A stretch of 64,000 bases of DNA from JAGWNR01 sp964565685 (GCA_964565685.1 CAZMFR010000004.1:8769-72768); one strand, 5' to 3'; positions 8,202 to 16,339 are shown, counted from the stretch's first letter. Notes: generated by a model not told the origin, from the letters alone. Numbers and translations: made by a program.

Positions 8202-8852
8202 ATGGACAGGTATTCCCTCATTGCAGAACAACAAAAAGGCCATGTGTATTACCGATGCCATACCAAGAATTGTCCCCAGTCCTGTGTGCGGGAGGAAACG
8301 ATCAGCACGGAAGTCTCGCGATTCTTCCAAAAAGTCCGGTATGACGACCGGGAACGGGAATATTACAAGTCCCGCATCTCGACGCTCAAGGCGACCTGGG
8401 CGGGCCGGCGGGAGGAGGAAACCAAAAGCCTCGATTTGAAGCAGAGCCAGATCAAAGACCGGCTCAACCGTTTGACCGATGCCTATCTCGACCAATCCTT
8501 GGACAAATCCATGTTCGAGGAACGGAAGAAAAGCCTGCTGCTTGAACAGAAAGCCGTGGAGGAGAATCTGGCCAATGTGGCACGCAGCAACGGCTCATCG
8601 CCGGACAAGATTGAAATTTTCCTCGAATTGGCCGGTAATGCGTGGTTGAGCCATAAATTGGCAACTCCTGAAGATGCCCGTGAAATGCTCAACATTTTCA
8701 CCTCGAACCGGCAGGCGGAGGGGAAAAAGATATGTTTGAAGCCGTCAATCGCCTTTCAGGAGATCGTCAACCGGCCCAAAATTGATGGTTGTGCTCCCGG
8801 TAGGAATCGAACCTACATCAAGACCTTAGAAGAGTCCTGTTCTATCCATTGA
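8202..8852 (+). pseudogene. Large serine recombinase, C-terminal remnant
   Basis: The frame contains HVYYRCHTKNCPQSCVREE, the second half of the recombinase zinc-ribbon, then a coiled coil (about residues 60-125: KSLDLKQSQIKDRLNRL, FEERKKSLLLEQKAVEE) and the terminal segment ICLKPSIAFQEIVNR typical of large serine integrases. The catalytic Ser domain and the first CxxC pair of the ribbon are missing, so it is a 5'-truncated remnant. The frame runs through the adjacent tRNA-Arg on the opposite strand; the last ~19 codons are tRNA sequence, suggesting that the original stop was lost or that the element inserted at the tRNA. Confidence 0.88.
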
Positions 8853-8863
8853 ACTACGGGAGC
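8792..8863 (-). tRNA. tRNA-Arg (TCT)
   Basis: Acceptor GCTCCCG pairs with CGGGAGC, the anticodon loop is CTTCTAA (anticodon TCT) and the T-loop TTCGATT. No CCA is encoded. It abuts the serine-recombinase remnant, a usual integration site for such elements. Confidence 0.94.
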
Positions 8864-8913
8864 GTATGTGGAGCACTATAGCAGAAGAAAAGAACGCCGC
8901 AATGGAGCTATGA

Positions 8914-9261
8914 CTATTGCGATGGATCGGGTGGGCCATCGTACCCCTTTAGAAGGGCAACCGATGACGAAGCTTTTGCAGAAAAACTGGCAACCAAATT
9001 GTCCATGCCCTTTTGGTCAAAATCATTGCGGCTAGGCGATGAGACGATTTGCTGAGGAGAAACGATTCTCCCAGATTGAACGAGAAAAAATAGCCGCCCA
9101 GCAAAAACGATGAGAACTATGGCTATCGTGATGCTGATCGATGTGATCACAACCCAACCTACATAGGCGTCTTCGCCTAGACTCTCAAAGAAGGAGACGT
9201 GTTCAGACGAATAGACCGGCTTGCTGGATTTCTTCCAATGTAGATATTTTTTTATATTCAT
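8914..9261 (-). CDS. Last gene of pilMNO-like operon, single-pass membrane protein
   Basis: The 115-residue protein has a cytoplasmic basic start (MNIKKYLHWKKSS), one membrane helix at about residues 38-62 (VGWVVITSISITIAIVLIVF) and a periplasmic Ser-rich tail ending in PPDPSQ. Its place after pilM, pilN and pilO equivalents suggests a pilus-assembly partner, but no PilP signature is visible. I use the ATG at 9261 because it overlaps the previous stop as ATGA, implying translational coupling. Confidence 0.75.
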   Translation of the reverse strand: MNIKKYLHWKKSSKPVYSSEHVSFFESLGEDAYVGWVVITSISITIAIVLIVFAGRLFFLVQSGRIVSPQQIVSSPSRNDFDQKGMDNLVASFSAKASSSVALLKGYDGPPDPSQ

Positions 9262-9806
9262 GTTGATGATAGTACGGATATATCGATGACGGCTGTCCAT
9301 CTCGAAGCGGATTTTGCCGATGAGTTTCCACCGGACAGAACGTCTAGATTGATGCTCCCTACAGAAATGGCATATGGCATATTTTCGACCATCTGGATGG
9401 CACGCATGACATTGCCCCAGGAGCCGACTACTGATATATCCGCAGTGACGACTGGAACAGACGAATTGCCGCCAGTTCCTGAGGAAAGCGATGAAATCGA
9501 GATCTTTGCATCAGTGGCAGGACCGATAGCTTCGACCGCGTCAATAAACGGCACCGCATCATTAGCAGAGATCAGAAACGACGGCAGCAGCTCCCTATCA
9601 GCTACAGTATTATCGTATGTAGTCTCCATATTTTTTGCTTGGAGGGATTGTTCGGCAGCAGCGGCAGCTTCCGCTTTCACAATAGATTCGTCCTGTGCTT
9701 CTTTGACAGTATCGATATACATAAAAGCATAGGCCGAGCTGGCGGCAAAAATGGCCAAAACAGACAGAGTGAGAAGCAGATAATGTTGTGAACGGAGTTT
9801 TCTCAT
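9258..9806 (-). CDS. PilO-like type IV pilus assembly protein
   Basis: The 182-residue protein has one N-terminal membrane helix (about residues 8-30), a coiled-coil Ala/Glu-rich segment (30-62), then two ferredoxin-like beta-alpha-beta repeats (FIDAVEAIGPATDAKISI; WGNVMRAIQMVENMPYAI), the PilO/GspM-like layout. In type IV pili PilO pairs with PilN and joins the inner-membrane platform to the outer parts. It overlaps the next gene by 4 nt and lies 5 nt after the PilN-like gene. Confidence 0.8.
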   Translation of the reverse strand: MRKLRSQHYLLLTLSVLAIFAASSAYAFMYIDTVKEAQDESIVKAEAAAAAEQSLQAKNMETTYDNTVADRELLPSFLISANDAVPFIDAVEAIGPATDAKISISSLSSGTGGNSSVPVVTADISVVGSWGNVMRAIQMVENMPYAISVGSINLDVLSGGNSSAKSASRWTAVIDISVLSST

Positions 9807-9811
9807 GGTAT

Positions 9812-10360
9812 TTATGGTGCCGCCGGCAAAGAATACGACATCTGCATGGAAAACTGGATATCGATAGCTGATGCAAGATCGGAAATCGGCACATCCACGC
9901 CGGAAAAATCCTTATCCCCTTGGATGATATTCCTAAATGTCACTAGGTCGTCTCGAGTGAGAGCCGTGCCTTGGATAGTAATAGTCAAATGACCAGAACC
10001 GTCGTTGGAAACATCTAATGAATCGATCGAAATGCCTTTTGGCCGGAGGTCAGCTATATGCATAATGACCGGAGAAATTGCAGGAGAAACAAAAGACGAG
10101 ATAGACGAGACGAGAGACCCAGCGGATGACAAGCCGGCCTTTATGACAGCTGTGCCGGTGGCAATGCTATTTTCGGCAGATTGTGCATTGACCGCGGCAG
10201 AGTTTTCCGCCAAACTGGATATGAGGTATGAAGGGAAAAGAAAAACCGCAGATATGATAATGGCTAACGAGACAAAGAAAAGAAACACGACAAAAAATCT
10301 GGCGCGATACTCGGCTTTTAACGCTTTGACGGTTTTTGGAGGAAGAAGAGCGTGGTACAT
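9812..10360 (-). CDS. PilN-like type IV pilus assembly protein
   Basis: The 182-residue protein has a short basic cytoplasmic start (KALKAEYRARFF) where PilN normally contacts PilM, one membrane helix (about 22-46), and a periplasmic domain with IADLRPKGISIDSL and TIQGTALTRDDLVTFRN, the pattern of the Fimbrial_assembly (PilN) family. Its position between PilM-like and PilO-like genes supports the role. It starts 9 nt after the pilM stop. Confidence 0.83.
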   Translation of the reverse strand: MYHALLPPKTVKALKAEYRARFFVVFLFFVSLAIIISAVFLFPSYLISSLAENSAAVNAQSAENSIATGTAVIKAGLSSAGSLVSSISSFVSPAISPVIMHIADLRPKGISIDSLDVSNDGSGHLTITIQGTALTRDDLVTFRNIIQGDKDFSGVDVPISDLASAIDIQFSMQMSYSLPAAP

Positions 10361-10369
10361 GGTTTTGAT

Positions 10370-11332
10370 TTAACGGCGTTTCGGCAAGGCGAGACCGGCC
10401 GCCACAGCATATTGAAGAGACTCGTCTTGTGAAATCGGGGGAATATAGGCATCATAAGAAAAGGCGTTAACCCATACATCTGCTACGCGTATATTTAGCA
10501 GAGGATCCTTGGATCCAGCTAGCGCCGCGGATATTCTGCTAGCATGGTGGCCGCAGAGTATGATCTCGCTCACCCCGTCACCCTGACCATGCTCTCCCCA
10601 ATATCCGTAAACTTTGCTCATCTCTGAATGAATGGGCTCGATATCTGATTCGTGTATGGTGTCTTGAGAATTCCATGGTACGGTCGAAGTGAATAGCACG
10701 ACGCCTTCGTCCACTATATAAAAGCCGGCTTTCCCATCCATGAGGTGAATGATCAATTTTGTGTCTGTGTCAGTCGACGGCACGATGGCACGCGCTAAAG
10801 ATTTCGGCAACACTTCGAACGATATCGGCAAAAGCCCGGCTGATTCGAGTATGAACAGATATTCTTCGACAAATTTCCTCGGAGCGACCGAGACAGAGGC
10901 CGTGTGTTCGCCTTTTGGCAAGAGATCTCTGATTAGATCGAAATAAAATACCGCATCATCTGGCGGCAACGGCACATTTTCATCCAAGCGCAAGGATATG
11001 TTCTCGTGTATCTCGGCGGCTGTGCCATCCGGCACTTCTGTCTTGAAAAGATACACTCTCTCCTCTGGCAGAGACGCTTTTACATAGGTTACCTTTAATT
11101 CATCGGCTAGGGATTTTACGACATCGATCAGAGCTTTTTGGTCACGGATAATACCGTTCTCTACCACGCCTTTTGCCAGCGGTCTCGAACCAAAACGATC
11201 TATTTTCAACCCGCGATGCGCGTGACGATACATCAATACATGCACAGACGAGTCGGAAATATCGATGCCGGCACAAGGCATTTCCAAGAATTTCGGCGGA
11301 GGAAAAAGCTTAAAGAAGGTAGACGTCTTCAT
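10370..11332 (-). CDS. PilM-like actin-fold pilus assembly ATPase
   Basis: The 320-residue cytoplasmic protein belongs to the FtsA/PilM actin-like fold. CAGIDISDSSVHVL is the phosphate-1 strand-turn, VYLFKTEVPDGTAAEI and VPLPPDDAVF are PilM-type segments, TDTKLIIHLMDGKAGFYIVD is phosphate-2, and EIILCGHHASRI is near the adenosine-binding motif. It anchors the pilus machinery at the membrane through PilN. First gene of the operon. A TACAAT box ends 7 nt before the ATG, so the operon mRNA is probably leaderless. Confidence 0.88.
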   Translation of the reverse strand: MKTSTFFKLFPPPKFLEMPCAGIDISDSSVHVLMYRHAHRGLKIDRFGSRPLAKGVVENGIIRDQKALIDVVKSLADELKVTYVKASLPEERVYLFKTEVPDGTAAEIHENISLRLDENVPLPPDDAVFYFDLIRDLLPKGEHTASVSVAPRKFVEEYLFILESAGLLPISFEVLPKSLARAIVPSTDTDTKLIIHLMDGKAGFYIVDEGVVLFTSTVPWNSQDTIHESDIEPIHSEMSKVYGYWGEHGQGDGVSEIILCGHHASRISAALAGSKDPLLNIRVADVWVNAFSYDAYIPPISQDESLQYAVAAGLALPKRR

Positions 11333-11464
11333 TGGCTATATTGTAGCAAGTAAAGGTAAAATCCAAAAGGCCGTGCCTGACCGTGTCTGTCTATGGGTAA
11401 GCGGCAGATATGTAAAAACAAAAGCGCGAGAACTCCTAATTGGAAGCATTATTCTACTTTGATT

Positions 11465-12076
11465 TTAATGCTTCTTTCTTGATCTAATATATTCATTTGT
11501 TGGCGGAACAAGCGAGACGATTATGATTAGAACAACGATCGGCGTGATATACGAGTCTGCATTCGGCATGATCGCACCGAGCATGAAACCCAGAGCGGAA
11601 ACGCCTACAGACCATACAAAACCGCCGACGATGTTGTATGAGATAAAATCCTTGTAGCTCATATTCCCTACTCCAGCCAAAATCGGCGCAAAAGTGCGGA
11701 TGATCGGAATGAAACGAGCGAGGATTATGGCTTTCTTGCCATATTTTTCATAAAAATGCTCGGATCGAACGATGTGTTTCTTGTTGAAGAAGAACGAGTC
11801 ATCTTTTGTAAAGATCCTAGGACCGATCTTCTTGCCAAAAGCATAGCCGATGCTGTCACCCAAGACCGCTGCGACAAACGCGCCAATAAAAAGCCATGTC
11901 GGAGACAGAAATCCTTGCGAAGCCAGAAACCCGGCAGTGAATAGGAGCGAATCTCCCGGAAAAAAGAAGCCGAAGAAGAGCCCAGACTCGGCAAATACGA
12001 TGAATATAACGCCGATAAGTCCAAGGGCTTTTATTATGACGATGGGATCAAAGAGAACATGGATGGTTTGGATCAT
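11465..12076 (-). CDS. DedA family membrane protein
   Basis: The 203-residue protein has about five membrane segments. Hallmarks of the DedA/SNARE-associated family are FAESGLFFGFFFPGDSLL (about residues 24-41), GDSIGYAFGKKIG, and ARFIPIIRTFAPILAG with the conserved Arg and Pro. Family members move or flip lipid carriers and phospholipids across the inner membrane; substrate here is unknown. It starts 6 nt after the stop of the tRNA-binding protein gene and is probably co-transcribed with it. Confidence 0.93.
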   Translation of the reverse strand: MIQTIHVLFDPIVIIKALGLIGVIFIVFAESGLFFGFFFPGDSLLFTAGFLASQGFLSPTWLFIGAFVAAVLGDSIGYAFGKKIGPRIFTKDDSFFFNKKHIVRSEHFYEKYGKKAIILARFIPIIRTFAPILAGVGNMSYKDFISYNIVGGFVWSVGVSALGFMLGAIMPNADSYITPIVVLIIIVSLVPPTNEYIRSRKKH

Positions 12077-12082
12077 AAAAAA

Positions 12083-12526
12083 TTATGCCGCTTGCGTCCC
12101 TGGTACGATCGATTGATTCGGCTCGAGCAAAGAAAAGTTTCCCGCTCCATCTGAAACTGCAAACAGCATTCCGTTAGATTGGAATCCCTTGATCGTTCGC
12201 GGCTCGAGATTGGTCACGAACATGCATGTTTTGCCGACGAGGACTGCAGGATCCGGGAAATAAGCAAAAATACCGGAGACGATCTGACGTGGCGCAGGCA
12301 CAAATGTCTTTTCGATCGGTTTTACAGACGCATCCTGGCTGACGACAGATGCAGTGGTTACTGTGGTTTGTGCAGAAGAAGACAGACCGATTTCTGAGGA
12401 TACTTCCTTCTTCTCGCCAAAATCTACCAGAAGCTTCAGAAGCTTGTCTGTATTCGGAATTTTTTCTGCCGAAAGTATCTTCCCGGCTTTTATCTCTACT
12501 TTTTTGAAGTCTTCATAAGTGATCAT
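12083..12526 (-). CDS. tRNA-binding OB-fold protein (MetG C-terminal/Trbp111-like)
   Basis: The 147-residue protein starts MITYEDFKKVEIKAGKILS and has NTDKLLKLLVDFGE, ending in VFVTNLEPRTIKG-type sequence (CMFVTNLEPRTIKG) and SNGMLFAV, the structure-specific tRNA-binding OB fold found at the C-terminus of many methionyl-tRNA synthetases. A Ser/Thr-rich stretch of about 38 residues (roughly 43-80) is inserted in the middle of the fold. The ATG at 12526 is preferred to the one at 12535 because TATTAT ends 7 nt before it. A free-standing synthetase cofactor or tRNA chaperone role is likely. Confidence 0.88.
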   Translation of the reverse strand: MITYEDFKKVEIKAGKILSAEKIPNTDKLLKLLVDFGEKKEVSSEIGLSSSAQTTVTTASVVSQDASVKPIEKTFVPAPRQIVSGIFAYFPDPAVLVGKTCMFVTNLEPRTIKGFQSNGMLFAVSDGAGNFSLLEPNQSIVPGTQAA

Positions 12527-12608
12527 TAAATACATAATACAAGAAAAATTTCATAATAACCAGTTGCTCATGCGAGCGGTCGGTGACCATGGCATTCCTT
12601 TACACAGT

Positions 12609-12638
12609 ATATTTACAATGTATGTACGTTGTAGATAT
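12609..12638. repeat. 30-bp palindrome of the ACAATGTA family
   Basis: Left arm ATATTTACAATGTA and right arm TACGTTGTAGATAT match at 12 of 14 positions around TG. It lies between ruvX (stop at 12725) and the promoter of the tRNA-binding gene. Confidence 0.75.
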
Positions 12639-12724
12639 CGGCTAAAAACAAGCGCACCGCCAGTGAAGGCACACCGGTTCTGTGTGTGGTTCTTTCTGGT
12701 CATTGCTCATTTCGACAAAATCGT

Positions 12725-13138
12725 TTATTCCGACAAACGAGAGTCGGCGTGGCCGTTTTTTTGTTCTTCCCTATCCAAAAAGCTTTGCAGTATGAGCGCC
12801 GCTGCAGAGGCATCGTGGAGCGCATTCTTGCCCTGGAATCTCTGCGCCGCAAAACTGGTCATGAATTCCGGTTCCATGATCACCTCAACCCCAATGGCTT
12901 CAAGCTCTTTTTTGAACGGCGCTATCTTTTCCATGATCAGATTATCGTTGCCTTTGTAATCTTTTGAGTCGCCGACGACGATCGTCGTCACATCGTTTTC
13001 TTTTACTAGAATGGAAATCTTTTCAACAAGCTTGCCATCATTAGCCAGCACTTCTCTTGGCAGAGCAAAACGGCCATTCTCGTCCGAAACGGCTATGCCT
13101 ACGCGTTTCTTGCCATAATCGATGCCGATGTATTTCAT
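12725..13138 (-). CDS. ruvX: RuvX/YqgF-type Holliday junction resolvase-like nuclease
   Basis: RNase H-fold protein thought to process the 5' end of pre-16S rRNA, and named for resemblance to RuvC. The 137-residue protein starts MKYIGIDYGKKRVGIAVSD, with catalytic Asp in GIDYG; VVGDSKDYKG and the C-terminal DASAAALILQSFLD supply the other acidic residues. Its ATG directly follows the CCA of tRNA-Ser with no spacer, so processing of the tRNA should leave an mRNA beginning with AUG. Confidence 0.93.
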   Translation of the reverse strand: MKYIGIDYGKKRVGIAVSDENGRFALPREVLANDGKLVEKISILVKENDVTTIVVGDSKDYKGNDNLIMEKIAPFKKELEAIGVEVIMEPEFMTSFAAQRFQGKNALHDASAAALILQSFLDREEQKNGHADSRLSE

Positions 13139-13228
13139 TGGCGGATGGGGTGAGATTCGAACTCACGGTCCCCTTACGGGGACGACAGTTTTCAAGACTG
13201 TTCCATTAGACCACTCTGGCACCCATCC
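13139..13228 (-). tRNA. tRNA-Ser (TGA), CCA encoded
   Basis: Class II cloverleaf with acceptor GGATGGG/CCCATCC, anticodon loop CTTGAAA (anticodon TGA), a long variable arm (GTCCCCGTAAGGGGAC) and T-loop TTCGAAT. CCA is at 13139-13141, and base 13138 is already the A of the ruvX start codon. Confidence 0.96.
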
Positions 13229-13275
13229 GTGCGCTTGATAATGGCATTTTTTTTACGGATTTTCAATGCCATCGA

Positions 13276-13327
13276 AAAATTAAAAAGAAGAAAGCCCTCG
13301 TGAAATTTTTTGTGCTCACGAGGGCTT
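13276..13327 (-). terminator. Intrinsic terminator of the 13316-13603 gene
   Basis: Arms AAGCCCTCGTGA and TCACGAGGGCTT are a perfect 12-bp match (13292-13303 / 13316-13327), followed on the minus strand by TCTTCTTTTTAATTTTT. The stop codon of the gene is within the stem. Confidence 0.93.
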
Positions 13328-13603
13328 GGATGGCGCGATGCTAGACCGTTGATTGTCTCTGAACCATCTGGCGAGCTTGTAAACCGTCGGATGAGATGGT
13401 AGCGGCGAGCGTTCTCTCTCATCTTTCAACTCGACTCGCGCAGAGATGATTTTTACCTCTCTCAAGACATCTTCATGATCAATCGGAGCATCCTGATTGA
13501 TCGAGAATAAGTTTAGGTCGCTACCGATCTGCATCTTGAAATAGCCCTCTGTTTTTGATTCGACGAGCCCAGACTCGCCGCCGCCACTCAATAGGATATC
13601 CAT
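13316..13603 (-). CDS. Hypothetical protein, 95 aa
   Basis: Not recognised. Begins MDILLSGGGESGLVESKTEG, soluble and charged, with a middle segment DHEDVLREVKIISARVELKD. The start is supported by GAAAGGAAAG just before the ATG, and a GATAAT-like -10 lies some 35 nt upstream. The stop is embedded in the terminator stem, as in the 7496 gene. Member of the GAAAGG-led, self-terminated class. Confidence 0.68.
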   Translation of the reverse strand: MDILLSGGGESGLVESKTEGYFKMQIGSDLNLFSINQDAPIDHEDVLREVKIISARVELKDERERSPLPSHPTVYKLARWFRDNQRSSIAPSKPS

Positions 13604-13708
13604 AACTTTCCTTTCTCTTTATCAAAGAATCGTGCATTATCGGCCAACGATAGGCAATGTGCACAACTTTTACTGCAAAGCTAGCACAAAAGTAGTATAA
13701 TTTCAAGC

Positions 13709-14170
13709 ATGGAACCTATCATCTCTTGGGATGCACCAGAACGGTATAATACGGAAAAAAACTCCGATTGGTATTGGGCTGTCGGCATCATTTCGTTCAC
13801 CGCGGCAGCCCTGGCTTTTATGTTCGGTCAAGTGATATTCGGCATATTGATCGTCGTATCGGCTGTAGCTCTGACCCTCCACGCATCTGTTGCACCGCGC
13901 ACGATTCATGTGGAGATAAACGACCGCGGTTTGATTCTCGACAAGACTCTGTATCCGTTTCTTCACCTCGAATCTTTTTGGATAGATCCTCATGGTTATC
14001 CGTCAAAGATCATCCTGAAGTCACAAAAAAATTTCATGCCGTTCATAAACATACACATCGCCGAAGACCTCGATCCGGAAATCGTCAGACAAGTCCTGTT
14101 AAAGTACATCGCTGAAACCGAGCACGAGGAACCATTGACGGTGAAGATCATGGAACGATTGGGGTTCTGA
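13709..14170 (+). CDS. Conserved membrane protein, 153 aa
   Basis: Starts MEPIISWDAPERYNTEKNSDWYW. Two adjacent membrane helices (about residues 22-62) are followed by a beta-rich cytoplasmic domain (TIHVEINDRGLILDKTLYPF, HLESFWIDPHG). The layout resembles a PH-like membrane-anchored domain seen in many Parcubacteria proteins of unknown function; that is impression, not a family match. TATAAT at 13696-13701 ends 7 nt before the ATG, giving a leaderless mRNA. Confidence 0.75.
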   Translation: MEPIISWDAPERYNTEKNSDWYWAVGIISFTAAALAFMFGQVIFGILIVVSAVALTLHASVAPRTIHVEINDRGLILDKTLYPFLHLESFWIDPHGYPSKIILKSQKNFMPFINIHIAEDLDPEIVRQVLLKYIAETEHEEPLTVKIMERLGF

Positions 14171-14181
14171 TCGCACTATCG

Positions 14182-14218
14182 GTCACACAATGTCCTTTGT
14201 CGGATGGGTCTATGCAGG
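14182..14218 (+). repeat. 37-bp direct repeat, copy A
   Basis: Begins GTCACACAATGTCCTTTGTC and ends GTCTATGCAGG. It matches 14949-14985 at 36 of 37 positions; its first 15 bases recur at 15314-15328. The two full copies bracket the gene at 14270-14869. Confidence 0.85.
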
Positions 14219-14269
14219 CATTCGGGCAGCGTTTCCTGACGACGAATTAATTCTTATTCCGAAATAATA

Positions 14270-14869
14270 ATGAGTAAAACATATCTTTTCTATGCCACAA
14301 GAGATGATCTTCTCGTAGTCACTGGGAAAATTGAATCTATTGTAGCGATCAAATATGTGCGTTTTGGCAATATTGCAAGATCGCCAGAGTGTTTTAGTAT
14401 GGCGACGGAAATTCCAAACTTAGGGATAGCGTCTCATCCATCGGCAGTCGCCTGCGACAAATATCTAATAATAGTCAAACCTAGAGGACTTAAGGCAGTA
14501 GTTAATCTTGAAAGCATTAGTAAGAATTCAATTGTAAGTCATGAGATTGCGGCAGGTAAAGCCACTTTGAAAAAGCCCGCTGGGACGGATCGCTTCATTA
14601 TAGACCAGCTACTCAATCCCGATACAATTACATTTACCGTTGGTGGGTTATGGAACAATGAAATTCTTTTACACGGAAGTGTCGGCACAGCCTCACAATC
14701 CAAATCTTCACAAATGCTAATGAGAGTGTTCCACGATGCTTTGAATAAACAGTTCGTTAAGGTAAGGGCTTTTTATGTCGGCCCACAAGCGCTTGAACTT
14801 CTGAAAAATGGAAAGCGATTGACAATTTCTGCACAATCACCACAACAATTTGATCTTAAACCTTTATGA
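14270..14869 (+). CDS. Hypothetical protein between direct repeats, 199 aa
   Basis: Not recognised. The soluble protein MSKTYLFYATRDDLL... is composed mainly of short beta strands (DLLVVTGKIESIVAIKYV; YLIIVKPRGLKAVVN; TITFTVGGLWNNEILLHG) and has a C-terminal helix (MLMRVFHDALNKQFVKV). No catalytic motif stands out. It lies in an accessory patch and is bracketed by 37-bp direct repeats, so it may have arrived as a cassette. No clear ribosome-binding site is seen before the ATG. Confidence 0.62.
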   Translation: MSKTYLFYATRDDLLVVTGKIESIVAIKYVRFGNIARSPECFSMATEIPNLGIASHPSAVACDKYLIIVKPRGLKAVVNLESISKNSIVSHEIAAGKATLKKPAGTDRFIIDQLLNPDTITFTVGGLWNNEILLHGSVGTASQSKSSQMLMRVFHDALNKQFVKVRAFYVGPQALELLKNGKRLTISAQSPQQFDLKPL

Positions 14870-14948
14870 AGGCGTTTTCCAAACTGCTATTGCTGACTCT
14901 GGCTTGCTATTCGATTTCACTTCATTCCGCCACGTTCACTTATTCCTA

Positions 14949-14985
14949 GTCACACAATGTCCTTTGTCGGGTGGGTCTATGCAGG
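14949..14985 (+). repeat. 37-bp direct repeat, copy B
   Basis: One mismatch from copy A at 14182-14218 (A to G at the 23rd base). It follows the 14270 gene by 79 bp. Confidence 0.85.
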
Positions 14986-15056
14986 TGTGTAGCAATCTTA
15001 CATATCGCGCAACCATTACCGAGGGAACGACTCCAGTTTAGTTTCTAATAACGAAG

Positions 15057-15092
15057 AGCCCGGATGCGTTTGCCGCACCCGGGCTGTTTTTT
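15057..15092 (+). terminator. Intrinsic terminator
   Basis: Arms AGCCCGGATGCG and CGCACCCGGGCT (one G-U) are followed by GTTTTTTC. No gene ends just upstream; the nearest is the 14270 gene, whose transcript it may end. Confidence 0.85.
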
Positions 15093-15405
15093 CTTCCACA
15101 GAATGCCCACATTTCGTAGGGTGGCCTAGAGCGAACAGGTCGTTTCAAGCCGTCGCTTTGGGAAAAGTCACGCCGGACAAGGAGCCGGTCATTTTGTGGA
15201 AAATCTTTTTTGCGTAGAGCACGATTTTTAGATCGTTCGTATTGAACCTAATATACAACACAATTTACATTTGTCCAACGTCATCCGCACCTAATGGTAG
15301 CATTTCCTATGTCGTCACACAATGTCCTGATCTCCTCCTGTATCGGCATCCCTGCAATGCCTTCAGTAAAGCATGATCTGCACATAGTGACATACGGAAG
15401 GTAGT
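15093..15405. other. Intergenic accessory region, no gene seen
   Basis: No protein-like frame. The 15-base partial copy of the 37-bp repeat sits at 15314-15328, which suggests rearranged material. Confidence 0.4.
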
Positions 15406-15757
15406 TCATACTATCGACAGATTGAAGACGGTTCGATTGGCAAGACGGTGGTCGCATCGAACGCCTTGTACTTCGACTCCTTGCCCCATGAAGTTACTGG
15501 TCAAGCTGTGGATCTGATTCTCGATGATCTTTTTCATATCGTATTCCTTGATGATCTTTTTCATATCGTATTCCTTGCCGTTCCAATTTGCCTTGCGATA
15601 GAGGTGATACATGACTGTCTTGACGACGAGTGCCTTGCTTTCGGCGGAAAGCTGATATCGTCCCTTCCCCACTCTCTCTCAAAATACTTTTGCTTGTTGA
15701 TTTCCTTGCTGATGAATAGAGGAAACGCCACGTATCGATAAGTGGGTCGGTGGTCAT
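15406..15757 (-). pseudogene. Frameshifted gene with internal 27-bp duplication
   Basis: Two minus-strand frames both look protein-like and join near 15670: an upstream part reading YRYVAFPLFISKEINKQKYF and a downstream part SAESKALVVKTVMYHLYRK. No single open frame with an ATG covers both. The downstream part contains KEYDMKKII twice because of the tandem DNA repeat at 15523-15576. I infer a disrupted gene of unknown function; the shorter GTG-started frame 15406-15672 could instead be a real 88-residue protein. Confidence 0.45.
15523..15576 (+). repeat. Tandem 27-bp duplication
   Basis: Two exact adjacent copies of a 27-bp unit beginning GATGATCTTTTTCATATCG (15523-15549 and 15550-15576). 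The unit length keeps frame and duplicates nine codons. Confidence 0.9.
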
Positions 15758-15827
15758 GGTATGTATAAATTATCCATTGCTAAACAGACGTCATATCAAT
15801 GTAACGTTATGTCTAATATGTCAAATG

Positions 15828-15899
15828 TGCCCCCGAGAGGAATCGAACCTCTATTGCAAGATCCGCAATCTTGCGTCCTATCCGTTGAACGACGAGGGC
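15828..15899 (-). tRNA. tRNA-Arg (GCG)
   Basis: Acceptor GCCCTCG pairs with CGGGGGC (one G-U), the anticodon stem-loop is CAAGA-TTGCGGA-TCTTG (anticodon GCG) and the T-loop TTCGATT. No CCA is encoded. Most bacteria read CGN with an inosine-modified ACG anticodon, so a GCG tRNA is less common. Confidence 0.9.
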
Positions 15900-15972
15900 G
15901 TAAAAATGTAAAATGCAAAACTAAGAATAGGTGCAGAAACAATTAATTTCACGTTTCAAAACTTTTGGTTCG

Positions 15973-16245
15973 CTATTTAACGCTTTCTATTTTCCGTAGC
16001 GCTTTCATTATGCGAGATTTTCTACGGGAGGCCGTGTTGGCCTTTATGGCGCCGGTCTTGGCGGCTTTGTCGAGAGCTTTGTAGAGAGTTGGCATAAGGG
16101 CCTTCGCTTCGTTGGTCTTTTTTGCGACAATCAGCTTCTTGAATTGACGCACAGATGTCTCGATAGCAGTCTGTCGGCGCAAGTTAAAAACATGCTTCCT
16201 CTTTCCAGCACGCAATGCTTTTTTTGCTGATGAAGTTATGGCCAT
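15973..16245 (-). CDS. rpsT: Ribosomal protein bS20
   Basis: Primary 16S rRNA-binding protein of the small subunit. The 90-residue basic helical protein starts MAITSSAKKALRAGKRKHVFN and ends ASRRKSRIMKALRKIESVK, typical of S20 in length and composition. The ATG at 16245 is preferred over an upstream in-frame ATG whose extension would be hydrophobic and unlike S20. Confidence 0.96.
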   Translation of the reverse strand: MAITSSAKKALRAGKRKHVFNLRRQTAIETSVRQFKKLIVAKKTNEAKALMPTLYKALDKAAKTGAIKANTASRRKSRIMKALRKIESVK

Positions 16246-16339
16246 ATATTTGTAAGAAAGAGAATAGCATAAGGGAAAATAAAAGTAAAGAAAATGAATA
16301 ACCCCACCCATCTTTTCACTTTTCTGGTGATCGATTCAA

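Noticed and set aside
10005..10373. Plus-strand frame of 122 codons opposite the PilN-like gene
   Set aside because: Shadow of the minus-strand gene, which has clear operon context.
13192..13422. Minus-strand frame through tRNA-Ser
   Set aside because: It overlaps tRNA and a terminator; product is an artefact.
14850..15041. Frame through direct repeat copy B
   Set aside because: No start signal; lies after the 14270 gene and includes repeat sequence.
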